From Seiridium cupressi (Eukaryota; Ascomycota; Sordariomycetes; Amphisphaeriales; Sporocadaceae): DNA of 64,000 nt. The notes beneath the pieces were generated by a model. It was not told where the DNA came from, ran no database searches, and saw nothing but the letters and a program-made list of their open reading frames with translations. Positions 35,834 through 48,371 of this stretch are shown piece after piece (the stretch's first letter is position 1; the number at the start of each line of letters is the position of its first letter). The translations under genes and the position numbers were made by a program. The stretch covers positions 1 to 64,000 of the forward strand of contig JARVKI010000046.1 of NCBI GenBank assembly GCA_036674765.1, given 5' to 3'.

Positions 35834-38549
35834 TGTTACGAAGAGGGGGAGACCTTGCGCAAGGACACAGCGTTGATGTTCAGTAATGGACCGCAAAAAG
35901 CCTCTTCAACATTTGTGATGCTCACAGTATGTTTGTTGAGTGCCCGCAAAATATATTGAGCGTATGTACGTATTGAATAAGTACATCATCCACAGCCCAA
36001 TGAAAGAGCCGCAATCGCAAGACGATCTTGCCGATACCTCCGATGCGGGGCAGATATTTTTCTTTGGTGCATGCGTCAGTCAGGTCAGGCACAAGCATCA
36101 ACGCTTCAATCAGATAAGAGCGCTGAAGCGTCATTTGTGATGCACATGACAAGGAGGCATGTGCATCTGCCGTTTTTTGATGGTGACGGTAACACATCCT
36201 TCACTACATGCCATGCAGTCAAGTCAGGCAGCTGGCAGGGCGTCTCCTCTTGTTGCATGTGCATCACCCAGGAAGTTGCTCGCAGAGCGCATAACAAGAT
36301 ACTGTAAGGCTGAGAAATGCCCACATGCAGGCCGCCCTAGAAACATTGATTCACTGGCAAGCAGCCATTGGCGCCGGCAGCAAGTGGGCTAATGAGGTCA
36401 AATCGCAAGTCAAGGACGATAGCGGAGTGAGCCCTTGCGTCACATACCAGAAGCCTTGTTCCCCATCTTATAAGTCGCCATGACAGGATGGTGGCCCCTG
36501 GAGGATACAAAGCTCGCGTCAGGCCATTGCATTTGTTTGGACACCATCGTCTCTTGTTTCATGCGGCTATTCACCTCCTATTGTCGAAATTTTCTCCTAT
36601 CATTGGGGAGGCCAGCAAGGATGAATAGGGGCGGATTCTGGTTTCCCATCTTTGTAGAATTTCAGCTAGTAGGGGCCGGGCTGATGTTGTGCAGGTTCCA
36701 GCAAGCGCGCCGTAGGGTAGATTTAGGACACCCCTTGTCGTGCTTGGTGCTTCCTCCACCATTCTAGAAGGATGGATTGACGGGCCATGAATTATTGGCA
36801 TTGTTTAGTTGATGCGGAGTATACTCACCACCAGGCTCTTGTTGGCATTCGTACTACGGCTGTCATAAGGATTTTCCTTTTAATCATACTTCACTTTGAA
36901 CTATGCTTATGGCCAACTTGTCCCAAATGGTTCAAATGAATATTGCCACATTCACAGTGCACCCGAAATAATGTAATTTGCTCGCTTCATGCAGGCAGTC
37001 CATGGCCTTGGGATGGCACAGATTGTCATATGAAAAGGAGGTCTAAACGAGTGTATCGGGCCAAACATTATCAAGTGTTTCAAGGTACATATTCCGGATT
37101 CATCGAGACGTAAGACGGTATGCAGTGTTTCATCGTACCGTGACAGTGCACCATTGCGAAATGCAGATATGGGTTGGTTAAATGGCACCGAAGCATAGTT
37201 GGGAGCCAGAAGCCGGCGTCCGTGTCATTCGGCGTGGCTTCCAGCAAGCGCCCCGGACCGAAGACGACAAGCAAGCATCGTCCTCCACCACAGCGGATAT
37301 CTAAGCGGCCTAGCTTGGAAAGTGGATTTCCTCAAAACACCCCTTCCCGTCCGCAGTTCATGATCTACGATGCATTTACATATGTCGTGGCCAATCTCAT
37401 GGCAAGTCTCAGCCTTGCACTGTCTCTATATAGTGTTGTTGCTATCAGATCGTGGAAACTCGCAGGGCAGAGTCTGCACTTGCGGAGGAATGGTTGACGG
37501 TATAAACGGTCAATGCGTTAGGTGGCACGGTTGCTCAATATTATTTTGCGCCTCTGCCCTTGTCGTTGCAGTCCGGGGGGAGTATTGTTACTTTAGTGGC
37601 AAGGCCACTGTGACTTCCAGCCGAGGACGATGGATGGAATTGGCATCCTAGTCCAGGCAAGAAGTATCCATGCACTTCGGCCAAGAGGAAGATGAAGAAT
37701 AAGATTGAGCGGTGGCATACTATGAGTTGTGTTATCTTTCAGCTTCTCACATGTGTGTAATTGAATGCACTTATGGAAGCCAATCAAATGCATTCGGCCT
37801 ATTGCTAAACAAAGGTTGATATTGACACATCATTTCCTCCTTGTCAGCCACCCCCGCGCAAACTGATGGGATCTGCTTTGGCCGTGATTTATAGCAAGGG
37901 CAATTGTTGTTGCGTGCCAACTAGGAATGATGGCGGTGTGGCCGAAAACGGTAGCGTCGACGAGCAAAGCCTAGTGGCCTGTGAAGAACGGGGGGTGGAA
38001 TCAATAGAATGGGTCAGTCAGATATCTATCATAGTCTCAAGTACGTTCCTGCAAATCCGCCTGTAGAATGTGCAGATGGGAACAATAGATATGTTGAGTG
38101 CGACTTCCCGTTTGACCTCGCCGAATGGGATCGATATTGACATGAAGACAAACCAGCTCCCCCACAATTCACTATTGTTTACTCAATTACGCCTTCTGCA
38201 GAGACCCATTAGAGCTCTGCCAATGACCGCTCCTCCCACACCAGCCGTGAATTCATTGCCGCACTAGCCCCTTCCCGGAGAATTAATTATTTTTCGTGGC
38301 CGCTTTGCCATCGACGACCTCCCTTCCCTCTCCTCTTCCTCACACCTCTACCACAACACATCTCAAGCAACTTGTGTCGACGCATCCCACCCTTTCTCAA
38401 GCTTCCTTCTACTGAATCTAGGGCACGTAGCCACCCTTCTCACTCCCCCATTGATCAGAGTTCAACCCCGAACCCGTGACAAAACATCAACCTAACGTCG
38501 ACGACATCCACATCCACCTCAACCACTAATCACCATCACCCAAGTCAAA
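35834..38549. other. divergent intergenic region
   Basis: About 2.7 kb between TAH18 (-) and the RRM gene (+). No supported gene. The last 250 bases (38290-38549) are pyrimidine-rich and CAC/ACC-rich, the probable promoter and leader of the RRM gene. Confidence 0.45.
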
Positions 38550-40115
38550 ATGGCCAGCACCGTGGAGAAAGTTGCTGACGTCGCCTCCGACGCCATCAAC
38601 GACGTTACCAACGCTCTGAGCAACACTTCCCTCACTGGCAAAGATGAGAACAAGGACGCTGTCCATGCCAGTGCCGCCGAGGGTCGCCGCCTGTACATCG
38701 GCAACCTCGCCTATGCGACAACCGAGGGGGAGTTGAAAGAATTCTTCAAAGGCTACCTTGTGTAAGTTTTTGTCGTCGTCATTACCGTGGCATCATCCTC
38801 GTCGATACATATAATGTCGTCGATCTGGATGGTCACACAATCACGGCAGCAGACCCTCCACTCTCGCAACAGCTTCGAGACCCTCCATCAAGCTTCAGAG
38901 CTCCACCCCGTCGCATCGATTACCACCTTTGACGTGCCTAACAATGAGGCCGATTCTTTCCAGTTTCTTTCATCGAAAGAGTTGCATTCCGATGGCTGGT
39001 TGCATGAGCAAGGACGCTTCTCGTGCTCGATCTGGATCCATTTAGCATATTTCATTCCAATAGTATCACGTTCTGGATCATGCTAACGTCTCTATGTGTA
39101 CAGCGAGTCCGTCTCCATTCCCAAGAACCCGCGAACTGACCGCCCCGTCGGCTACGCCTTCGTCGACCTCTCTACTTCCACTGAGGCTGAGCGCGCCATT
39201 GCTGAGCTCTCGGGCAAGGAGATTCTCGAGCGTAAGGTCTCGGTTCAGCTTGCTCGAACGCCCACCGCTACTGGTGAGAAGTCTGAGGGAGCCGCCAATG
39301 GCGAGGGTGCTGAGGGTACCCGCCGCAAGGCCTCTGGTCGTGGTCGCGGACGTGGCCGTGGCCGTGCTGGTCGTGCTGGCCGCTCCGGCCGATCTGTACG
39401 TCACCCTCATGAGCGTTACGCTCTCGCCATGCAAGTCATTAGCCTACAGTACTAACCGTCTCTTAGGATGGAGGAAACGAGGACGCCCCTGCTGCTGAGG
39501 AGGCAGCTGCTGCCGAGCCCACTGAGGCAGCTACAGAAGAGGTTCAACCTTTGAGCGACATCACCAACAAGATCAATGCTGACCAGTCTAAGACCGCAAA
39601 GGACAAGCAGGACAAGACCCGCCCCGCCCAGAAGCGTGAGCGTGGCCCGCCTGCTGATGGCATTGCCTCCAAGAACAAGGTTATGGTCGCCAACCTGCCT
39701 TACGACCTGACCGAGGAGAAGGTAAGACGACATGCGCCCACGCCTGATATTGTCCATTTATTTCGGTCACGTGAACTTTGCTGACTTTTCTTGATTGCAG
39801 CTCAAGGAGCTCTTCGACGCCTACGAGCCTTCTTCCGCCAAGATTGCTCTCCGCCCCATTCCTCGATTCATGATCAAGAAGCTCCAGGCTCGTGGTGAGC
39901 CCCGCAAGGGTCGTGGCTTCGGTTTCGTTACCTTGGCCTCCGAGGAGCTGCAGCAGAAGGCCGTTACTGAGATGAACGGCAAGGAGATCGAGGGCCGTGA
40001 GATCGCTGTCAAGGTCGCTATCGACAGCCCCGACAAGACGGACGAGGAGGCTAACATCCCCGCCGAGTCCGAGACCAAGGAGGAGGCCGCCGCTGAGCCA
40101 GCCGCCACCGCCTAA
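38550..40115 (+). CDS. RNA-binding protein with two RRM domains and an RG-rich linker
   Basis: Protein of 357 aa in four exons: 38550-38761, 39104-39395, 39467-39721 and 39801-40115. RRM1 (about 46-125) has RNP2 LYIGNLAY and RNP1-like RPVGYAFVDL. A Gly/Arg stretch (RGRGRGRGRAGRAGRSGRS, about 150-168) and an acidic Ala/Glu linker follow. RRM2 (about 238-330) has VMVANLPYDLT and RGFGFVTLAS. The tail is Glu/Ala-rich. Intron 1 is 342 nt and splits RRM1. Similar two-RRM proteins in fungi are annotated as RNP-domain proteins. A role in mRNA or ribosomal RNA binding is likely, but the exact function cannot be read. Confidence 0.88.
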
Positions 40116-41128
40116 GTCAAAACACCCACAACCCACCCATAGCACATCCTTAACCCAGATGAGAGCGGCCAGCTCGACAAATTATCATGACTACCAATGC
40201 GGCCCTAAATTAACTTATCAACGCCGTCTGGGACACATTGGGAATGGGGTTTGGTGAAGAGCGAGAACAGGTACGACTAAATGATTTCGAAGGACAGATT
40301 CGCAAAATGGAGAACGTAGCAGATTTGGCGTCGCATATTGTCGATGGAGGGCAGTTGTGACTCCGTAGATGATATGGGTCAATGTGCTGCGACTTTTGGG
40401 CAGACATCTTAATTCGCACGACCTTTCTCACCAATTGTGTTATTATTTCCGTGTTTCTTGCGTCTTCCACCGTATGTACACTAGATGGACACGATACCGG
40501 AGTTTGCGGAATGGAAAAGTTCAGAGTGTAATATCTGATGACCTATTGACGCATAATCACTTGTGTGCCTTTCTTTGCTGTGCCACCGACTTGTGATATA
40601 ATGTTGGTGTGATGACATGTTCGTTTTCGAAACTTAGGATGCGCTTGGTAAACATATCTGCCTTTCTTGTCCGACTGTAAGTCAAAGGGGACCGCCGCGA
40701 TTTGTGTTCCAATTCAGGGGGTGAGTGAAGGACGATGAATGTGCGGAATGTACTTTGATGGCTCCATTGACGAATGAAACGTTGACGTGTGCCCCGGTCT
40801 AGAACAAAGTGGTGCCAAGCCAATTGAGGTCGAAAAACCGCTGCACCAATTTTGGGCGCCTAGTTAGATACATTAGCAAGTGGAGTTGACCCTGAATCCA
40901 ACCAGCTGGAAATATGGTAGGATATTGGCATGATAGAAAGGAACTTCTTTTGAAAGTTGGACAGTCCTGAAGCCCAACTGTGTGGCATTGGCCGTAGTTT
41001 CTTTGTGTTATAGTGCTGGCCAACTTCCAGCGCTCAGCTGCCCCTCTATTGCTCCTTATCTGACGACATAGTCCCTTGACCGAAACAACCATCGACCCCG
41101 AAGCGTATTCAAGAGAGGATCAAGCAAG
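40116..41128. other. intergenic
   Basis: 3' flank of the RRM gene and promoter of the ArfGAP gene; no gene seen. Confidence 0.5.
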
Positions 41129-42463
41129 ATGGCTTCGTCAGCCATGTGGGAGGTCGATCCCGAGACCAAATCGAAGGTATGCACATCAGTTCTTCCATAG
41201 CTTGCATCGGGTCAAGTTTTGTCGCACGTCGTCGAAAACACGTCTAATGGCTCCTTTCACCACAGCTCCTTGCAATTCAGAAGACGAACAATAACAACAA
41301 CTGTTGCGACTGCAACGCCCCCAACCCACAATGGGCCTCTCCCAAATTCGGCGTCTTCATCTGCCTCTCGTGCGCTGGTGTTCACCGCGGCCTAGGAGTA
41401 CACATCTCCTTTGTCCGCTCCGTCACCATGGACGCTTTCAAGCAGGCCGAGATCGAGCGCATGCGCCTGGGCGGAAATCAGGGCTGGCGAAACTTCTTCG
41501 AGAGCCATGAAGATACCAAGATGATGGGCCTCTCCTGGGAGGATGCGACCATCGCCGAGCGATACAGTGGGCAGGTCGGCGAGGAGTGGAAGGAGAGGCT
41601 TAGCGCCAAGGTGGAGGGAAGGGAATACGTGCCCAGTGAAAGGAAGAGCACGCCTGCACAGGAGAAGAGAACCCCGGCCGGTCAACCAAAACAGATCAGT
41701 AGGACTGGGACACCGCTGCAGGGCGTTGCCACGGGGGGCAGCCGGACTGAGAGCCCCAATCGGCCTGGCGTCAAGGCCAAGGTTGATGACAAGTACTTCG
41801 CAAAACTGGGCGCCGATAATGCCTCAAGGTCGGAAGCTCTGCCGCCCAGTCAAGGTGGAAAGTATGCCGGTTTCGGCAATATGCCTACGCCGGCACAGAA
41901 CCAAGGCGGTGGACAGGCAATCCCGAATTTCCAGGAGTTGCAGACCGATCCCGTCGCAGCGCTGAGTAAAGGCTTCGGCTGGTTCACGAAGACAGTTACG
42001 CAAACGGCAAAGACGGTTAACAGCGACTTTATCCAGCCTACTGCTAAGCAGGTTCGTGGTCTATTCATTTCTACCCTCTCCATCTGCACCAACGTTGAAA
42101 CAATGCAGGGGGTGATGTGATAGCTAACACAACTATTCATAGATTTCAGAGTCGGAGTTTGCAGCACAAGCGAGAGTGGCAGCCAACAATGTAGGAAAGG
42201 CAGCACAACAGGGTGCAAAGAATGCCCAAGAAGGTCTGAACCGTTTTGTCGACGGCCCTGACGGTCAGAGACAGCGAGCAGGAAACGCAAATGTCGACGA
42301 GAGTAAGAAGGCCTTCTGGGATGACTTCTCGGCCGTCGCGGATCAGAGACATGGAACCGGTCCCAAATATAGCTCCATCGGTACGTCTGCTATGGGCAAG
42401 GCGAACAAGGGAGCTGGCGGGTCGTCAGAAGCAAAGAAGAACGATGAATGGGATGATTGGTGA
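41129..42463 (+). CDS. GCS1: ADP-ribosylation factor GTPase-activating protein (Gcs1/ArfGAP1 type)
   Basis: Stimulates GTP hydrolysis on Arf at Golgi membranes during COPI coat cycling; 384 aa. Exons 41129-41176, 41266-42051 and 42143-42463. The ArfGAP zinc finger is complete: Cys29, Cys32, Cys49 and Cys52 (C-X2-C-X16-C-X2-C), then the arginine finger Arg57 in GVHRGLG and the block [14 protein letters not shown]. The rest is a low-complexity Pro/Gly/Ser linker and a C-terminal region with [16 protein letters not shown], which resembles the amphipathic lipid-packing segments of this family. The last residues NDEWDDW are a typical Trp/acidic coat-binding tail. Length is close to yeast Gcs1. Confidence 0.92.
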
Positions 42464-42899
42464 GGTAGTGATGAGCTTGAGAGAGCTGTCTATAGAGTAG
42501 AGACGAAACATGGTATATGGACATGATTATATGTGTGACTAGAGGAGTCCTCGGGTAGCATAAACATTAAATGCTCGATTATTATTGCTCTGCGAGATAT
42601 ACTATCAAACCAGTATATTATCATTACTCCTACGACACAACTATTTTCTTGATGTAATTACGCGAACAGGTCGAATATGTGAATTATTCTTGGACGCTGA
42701 TATCATATTCCCCCTGATTCATGTATGTATATGAGACTGGATCCGAAGAGGGGCATCACGTGCGCCAGGGAACCCGAGGTTGGAGCCGGCATTAGCCGGT
42801 ATCGCTAACGCTCCCGCAGCTTTTCCCTGCGTCATGGAGAAACCAAGCCCGCGGGAACCTCGACGCTCTTCCCATTCAGACACGTGAAGCAAGTTCAAC
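42464..42899. other. intergenic
   Basis: AT-rich 3' flank of the ArfGAP gene, then a GC-richer promoter for the ETF beta gene. No gene seen. Confidence 0.5.
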
Positions 42900-43852
42900 A
42901 TGTCAGCGTTACGGATTCTCGTGCCCATCAAGCGGGTGATAGACTATGCGGTATGTGCCAATCGGGCGTAGCAGCGCCGCAATTCGCGCGCGTCTTCTCA
43001 CTATAATTGGGGATACTGGAACTACGATGAGCTAAGATGATGGTCCTCGGGTACAGGTCAAACCCCGCGTCAACAAGGCCCAGACGGGCGTCGAAACGGC
43101 CGGAGTCAAGCATAGCATGAACCCCTTCGACGAGCTATCGATCGAGGAATCTGTGCGCATCCGCGAGAAGAAGTCAGCCCCGGTCGAGGACATCTGCGTG
43201 ATCAGTGCCGGCCCGCCCAAGGCGCAGGATGTGTTAAGGACGGCCATGGCCATGGGCGCGGACCGGGCAATCCACGTCGAGGTGAAGGACGGCGAGGAGC
43301 TGGAGCCGTTGAGCGTCGCCAAGCTGCTCAAGGCCGTGGTGGACAAGGAGAAGAGCAACCTGGTGATCCTGGGCAAGCAGAGCATCGACGATGACGCCGC
43401 GCAGACCGGTCAGATGCTGGCGGGTCTGCTGAACTGGGCGCAGGCCACGCAGGCGAGCGAGGTCAAGTTCGAGGGCGATACTGTCTTGGTCACGAAGGAG
43501 GTCGATGGTGGCGCCGAGACGGTCAAGGCCAAGCTGCCCATGGTCATCACGACGGATCTGCGGCTCAACGAGCCGCGGTACGCGAGTCTGCCGAACATCA
43601 TGAAGGCGAAGAAGAAGCCGCTGGTCAAGATGAGCTTGAGCGACTTGGGTATTGCGAATGAGAGGAGGTTGAAGATCGTCAAGGTCACAGGTGAGTTTGT
43701 TGCATGGGCGTTGCCTTTACACCAACCATGTAGATGCAGCTCTCGGGCTTTTACTGACTTATTTCACAGAACCCGCTCCGAGACAAGGGGGTGGCAAGGT
43801 GGAGGATGTTGATGGGCTGATCTCCAAGTTGAAGGAGTTGGGCGCCCTGTAG
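42900..43852 (+). CDS. ETFB: electron transfer flavoprotein beta subunit
   Basis: Mitochondrial matrix ETF beta, which with the alpha subunit passes electrons from acyl-CoA and other dehydrogenases to ETF-ubiquinone oxidoreductase; 255 aa, the same length as the human protein. Exons 42900-42950, about 43057-43690 and 43770-43852. Exon 1 encodes MSALRILVPIKRVIDYA; the next exon continues VKPRVNK. Family blocks are clear: GVKHSMNPFDELSIEESVRIREK, AMAMGADRAIHV, LVILGKQSIDDDAAQTGQM and the signature LRLNEPRYASLPNIMKAKKKPL. The last exon adds EPAPRQGGGKVEDVDGLISK. No long presequence is present, as usual for ETF beta. Confidence 0.95.
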
Positions 43853-45259
43853 AGAATTATACGAGCGTGTTAAGAATATAGCATTGAAATACAGGTTTCA
43901 TTAGACTTGGTATGCTAAGTTTGTTGTTGTGAGCTAGCTTGTGAATACATGCGAATCAATAAATGATGCACACCGTGAGGAGGGAGATGGCCGCCACGAG
44001 CCGCCAGCAAAGACATTTGAATCACTGAAAGACTGATAAGAGAAGCGTATTGCTTTTGACGGCTTGTTAGCGGGTTGGTCACTACGTCATTTGACACCCA
44101 GAGATGTTAGACAAATTGTGCGCCTCTTCCCCTGAACCCTTCGTCGCATGTAACGGTACTATATTCCCTAAGCGGAGGATGATTAGTGGGCTCTAAATAG
44201 TATGCTACAGAGAAGTATGCAGTAAATTGCTCAAACTGCATGAATATAAGAGCTAGATGTTTAAATATAAGGTTATTAGACAATTGTTCAACTTCTAGCT
44301 AGCGAGCCCAAGAGCAGACACAGAACCAAAGCTGTCATATGCTTATTGTACGCATCATCGGGCCAACCCTTTAGTTGAGATCAAACAATCCATTTAGTAG
44401 AGAAGAAGTGGTTATTTCTATACTCCGGCCACCTATTTGCATGTTGTTCCGTTTACATTCTTTTTTACCGCGTCTCCCAACCTTGGTCCGGATTCTTGGC
44501 ACACAAACTTAGAGCCTACATCGTAAAGCAGAGAGCTACAAAGACCGGTACGTAACGAAAACTAGATAACTTCTCAGTGAAGCTCTAGCCAGGAACACTG
44601 TGAAAGTCAATTGTCAGAAGATTACCCACAGGCACCTGCTGACAGTCCTCCATCGTGTTTCCGAGGACTTTTCATTCCAAACGATGCGGTTCTCTCGTGA
44701 CACATTCCGCTCGGCGGCCCTTCGCAGGTCCAATAGTGAAGCGTGCAAAAAAGATGACGCCGGTTGCGGACATGACGGGACCCTGGCAACGCCTGCTGAG
44801 GAGCAGTGCAGAGCTGTGACGTGGGCCCTGGCTATACCCAAGCAGCGATAGCTCCCCGCCAAATGCAGCTCAGCACAAATTTTCTCCCACTTATCTGGGA
44901 CCGATAACTAGCCTTTGACACCGCCCTCCCTGTCACCTCCGGATTTGTCTTTTCTACAACCTCAAAATCGATTCTGGCATTTTGTGCTCCAAAGTTGCGC
45001 TTATGAACGGGCGCTCGTCAGTCTTCACTTCACAGGTAAGCTCTCGATTGAACCTTTCTGTTCTCCGTGTCCTCTATTTTGCTCCGTCGAGCACGTGCTA
45101 CTGGACTATGTCCTGGCCATGACGTGTTAGGCCAGCTTCACAACTGTATACACAGTCATGCCCCCACCATTGCGATGTTTCCAGCCATGGAGGCACGTAA
45201 ATTTTCTGGCAGACCTGCTCGCCGGCACTATTGCCTTCTATATACCAGCTTCCTTACTC
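43853..45259. other. CPA1 promoter and leader
   Basis: No gene recognised. The part before the uORF will include the transcription start of CPA1. I did not find a clear TGACTCA general-control element. Confidence 0.4.
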
Positions 45260-45394
45260 ATGTTCGGTGCTAATGCTCTTATCTTGCAGGATTATATCTC
45301 AGGTTGGTTTCTGTTTCCAAAGCCTTTCCTCACCGCCCTTGGGAACTAACTAAGATGCCCAACAGACCACTTGTGGCGGTCTCTTTGCGCTTAA
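45260..45394 (+). CDS. arginine attenuator peptide uORF of CPA1, spliced
   Basis: Upstream ORF of 23 codons in two exons (45260-45302 and 45366-45394; the 63-nt intron has a CTAAC branch site). The peptide ends QDYISDHLWRSLCA before TAA at 45392. This matches the conserved fungal arginine attenuator peptide, including the Asp-Tyr and the SDHLWR core. In characterised fungi the nascent peptide stalls ribosomes at its stop codon when arginine is abundant and so reduces translation of the small subunit of carbamoyl-phosphate synthase. The gene downstream is exactly that subunit, starting 63 nt after the uORF stop. The intron splits the Asp codon just before HLW. The unspliced frame runs on past the intron start and would lose the functional C-terminus. 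Confidence 0.88.
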
Positions 45395-45457
45395 AAACAG
45401 GTCAATTGGATTATCCTAACGCTTTACCACTACCCGAACTCGAAACCAAGAACAATC

Positions 45458-46874
45458 ATGTTCTCCCGAATCGCTTCCAGGGCTGTCAAGCCTGTCGGCT
45501 TCAGTCGCCCTCTGTCGACTACCGCCTTCCTCGCGAGGGCCAACCAGGGCAGCAAGGGCCGACAGATGCCCACCTCCTACTCTCGTGCTACTGCTCCCGT
45601 TTCCGGCACCGAGGCCACCCTCACTCTTCGTGTGAGTTGAGGTTCCATGCTGGCGGACGCGTTGGCGATTGCTAACAACCTTTCAGGATGGCCCAATCTT
45701 CCGCGGAACCGCCTTCGGGGCGGACACCAACATCTCCGGTGAAGCTGTCTTCACCACCTCCCTTGTCGGATACCCCGAGTCCATGACCGATCCTTCATAC
45801 CGGGGCCAGATCCTCGTCTTCACACAGCCTCTCATTGGCAACTACGGTGTTCCCTCGAACCAGCGTGACCAGTGGAACTTGCTGAAGTACTTCGAATCGC
45901 CCCACATACAGTGTGCTGGTGTCGTCGTTGCGGATGTTGCTGAGCAGTACAGCCACTGGACTGCCGTTGAGGGCCTGGGCGAGTGGTGTGCCCGCGAAGG
46001 AATTCCCGCCATCTCCGGCGTCGATACCCGAGCTATCGTTACCTACCTCCGCGAGCAAGGTTCTTCGTTGGCCAGAATCTCCATAGGTGACGAGTATGAC
46101 GCCGATGAGGATGAGAGTTTCATCGACCCTGGTCAAATCAACCTCGTCAAGAGGGTCAGCACCAAGGCTCCCTTCGTTGTCGAGGCACACAACCCCAAGT
46201 ACCACATTGCCTTGATCGATTGCGGTGTCAAGGAGAATATCCTTCGAAGCTTGGTCAGTCGAGGAGCAAGTGTAACTGTATTCCCATACGACTTCAAGAT
46301 CCAGAAGGTGGCGGACAACTATGATGGTGTCTTCATCTCCAACGGACCTGGTGACCCGACCCATTGCCAGGAAACCGTTTACAACCTCCGCACCCTGATG
46401 GATACCTCGCAGGTCCCTGTCATGGGTATCTGCTTGGGCCACCAGCTTTTGGCCCTTGCCATTGGCGCTCGTACTGTCAAACTCAAGTATGGTAACCGAG
46501 CCCACAACATCCCTGCTTTGGACTTGACCACTGGATCGTGTCATATCACCAGCCAAAACCACGGTTACGCTGTCGATGCCAGCTCCTTGCCTAATGAATG
46601 GAAGGAGTACTTCGTCAACCTGAATGATGGAAGCAACGAGGGTATGCGCCACACATCTCGACCCATTTTCTCGACGCAGTTCCACCCAGAGGCCAAGGGT
46701 GGCCCAATGGACAGCTCGTACTTGTTCGACAAGTACATTCAGGATGTCATGGCTTTCAAAGCAACCCAGAAGGTCTACAAGGACAACAGGCCATCCCAGT
46801 TCATGATTGATGTCTTGAGCAAGGAGCGTGTTGGTGTTGAGCCTGAGAAGCGTGCTCAGGCTGCTTCGGCTTAA
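45458..46874 (+). CDS. CPA1: carbamoyl-phosphate synthase, arginine-specific, small (glutaminase) subunit
   Basis: Hydrolyses glutamine and channels ammonia to the large subunit for carbamoyl phosphate in arginine synthesis; 453 aa, mitochondrial. Exons 45458-45631 and 45687-46874. Residues 1-50 are an Arg/Ser/Ala-rich presequence ([20 protein letters not shown]). The N-domain has [30 protein letters not shown] and [17 protein letters not shown]. The class I amidotransferase triad is intact: Cys307 in [13 protein letters not shown], His391 and Glu393 in [10 protein letters not shown]. The attenuator uORF just upstream predicts translational repression by arginine. Confidence 0.96.
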
Positions 46875-48371
46875 GCCGCGTCGTGGCTGTCTTTGACGGT
46901 GTTCCGGGAATTGGGTGGCGTTCTTTTGTATGTGTCAAATGATTTCACCAAGCAGCGAAGTAGTGTTCAATATAACACTTGATTGTCCTCGCGTTCTGCC
47001 CAAATACTTTCTTGCCCATTCATATCTGATGTGACCTCTTTTGAATTCCCCGGGTTGTACTGCCACGGCTGGAGCTCTGGCGATGTGGTGTATTGGTGTG
47101 ACAAAGTCTTGATTGATTTACAGATGGACACAAGCTCCAAAAATTCGTGTGTTTTTGCCTTTGCTTCCAAAGGCAGATTCAGTCCGACGTTAAGTGTTAT
47201 GTAATCGCTCGCTCATGGACGGTTTCATATCATATCTCCTATCATATCCTTGTTTTTTCTTTGCCGCTGCTTTCACTTCAGCCTCCCTATTATCATTGTA
47301 AACAGGCTTTCTGGAAGCAATTTTTATCATATGGACGAGATATCAGACGAGACACTACTCCTTTGTAGTCAACAGCTGTTGACAAGAAGTCGATCACTTC
47401 ATTAAAGTAATGAAGGGAAGAGTCATTGCTCCCACTAGAGATTAGATAGACGTGGATGCCAGTGCTCAGTCTTACCGCATATATCAGAGGCCCACCGTTC
47501 GTAATGAATAAGAGTTGCTCGGATCAGTTAATGGTCGTATGTAACATAATAGGGTGTCCTCTATCATCTGCATTCTGACTTTGGTATGGTATACATCCCT
47601 CTCAAAGATGCGGGCCGTATTCACTCACACGCAGCTCCTCAGAAAGAATAAACTCTAGCGCGGCTGGGAGACGATGAGAATGGGATGTTGGTGTTGGAGA
47701 CGGTCTCGAATCTCGTCAACCTCAAGTGTGTCGACCGGGAAAGTGGTTTAGATTGCCTGAAATCTGCGTCTTATTTGACGTTGGATGCCACACCCGAAAG
47801 CTTGTCTGGTTCAATGGGCCAGACTGCAATCTATTGGCACTGGTGGATCTGGATGCGCATGAGTTCAGCTAAGGGGGGGGGGGGAAGAAATTCAGTGGCA
47901 CCGTCTAGCATATCACCTATTGCTTTTTTGTTTCTGTCAAACAACGAGAATCTAGAGAATAGTGTGGCCGGTAATCGAGCTATTCAGGTAGGTTCTTATC
48001 GTGCAATTCACCGCATGTATATAAGGTTTTGGCACCGGGACATGGTTTCACCAGCAATCTAGAACACCAGGGCAAGTAAGACATCGGTCCCTCCGGTGCT
48101 CCTCGTGCCTCGAGAGGGGTGGGATGGCAACTGAATTCCAGCGACATGAAATCTTGCCACCAGTGTGCATCCAGAATTATTTATCCCTCCATTGTTGTGC
48201 CCGGGGGAGTTCAGCGTCTGGTGTATAGACCATAGAAAGACCCCAAAGGAAACAATAACTCTTGGCCTCTTTATCAGGGTCTCATACATTCACTGTCGTG
48301 GAAATAAAACAGAACAGACCTCCCTCGATCGATCAACCAATTCAATCGAGGATATACACCACCGGTAGAGA
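46875..48371. other. intergenic
   Basis: 3' flank of CPA1 and promoter of the small membrane-protein gene. It contains a G12 run at 47873-47884. No gene recognised. Confidence 0.45.

Noticed and set aside
43021..43085. Apparent 1-nt frameshift at the start of ETF beta exon 2
   Set aside because: Counting bases by hand suggested a shift, but the overlapping open frames agree on GGCCCAG here, so the frame is intact and my count was off by one.
45795..46685. 296-codon minus-strand open frame inside CPA1
   Set aside because: Antisense shadow of the strongly codon-biased CPA1 gene, without any recognisable motif.
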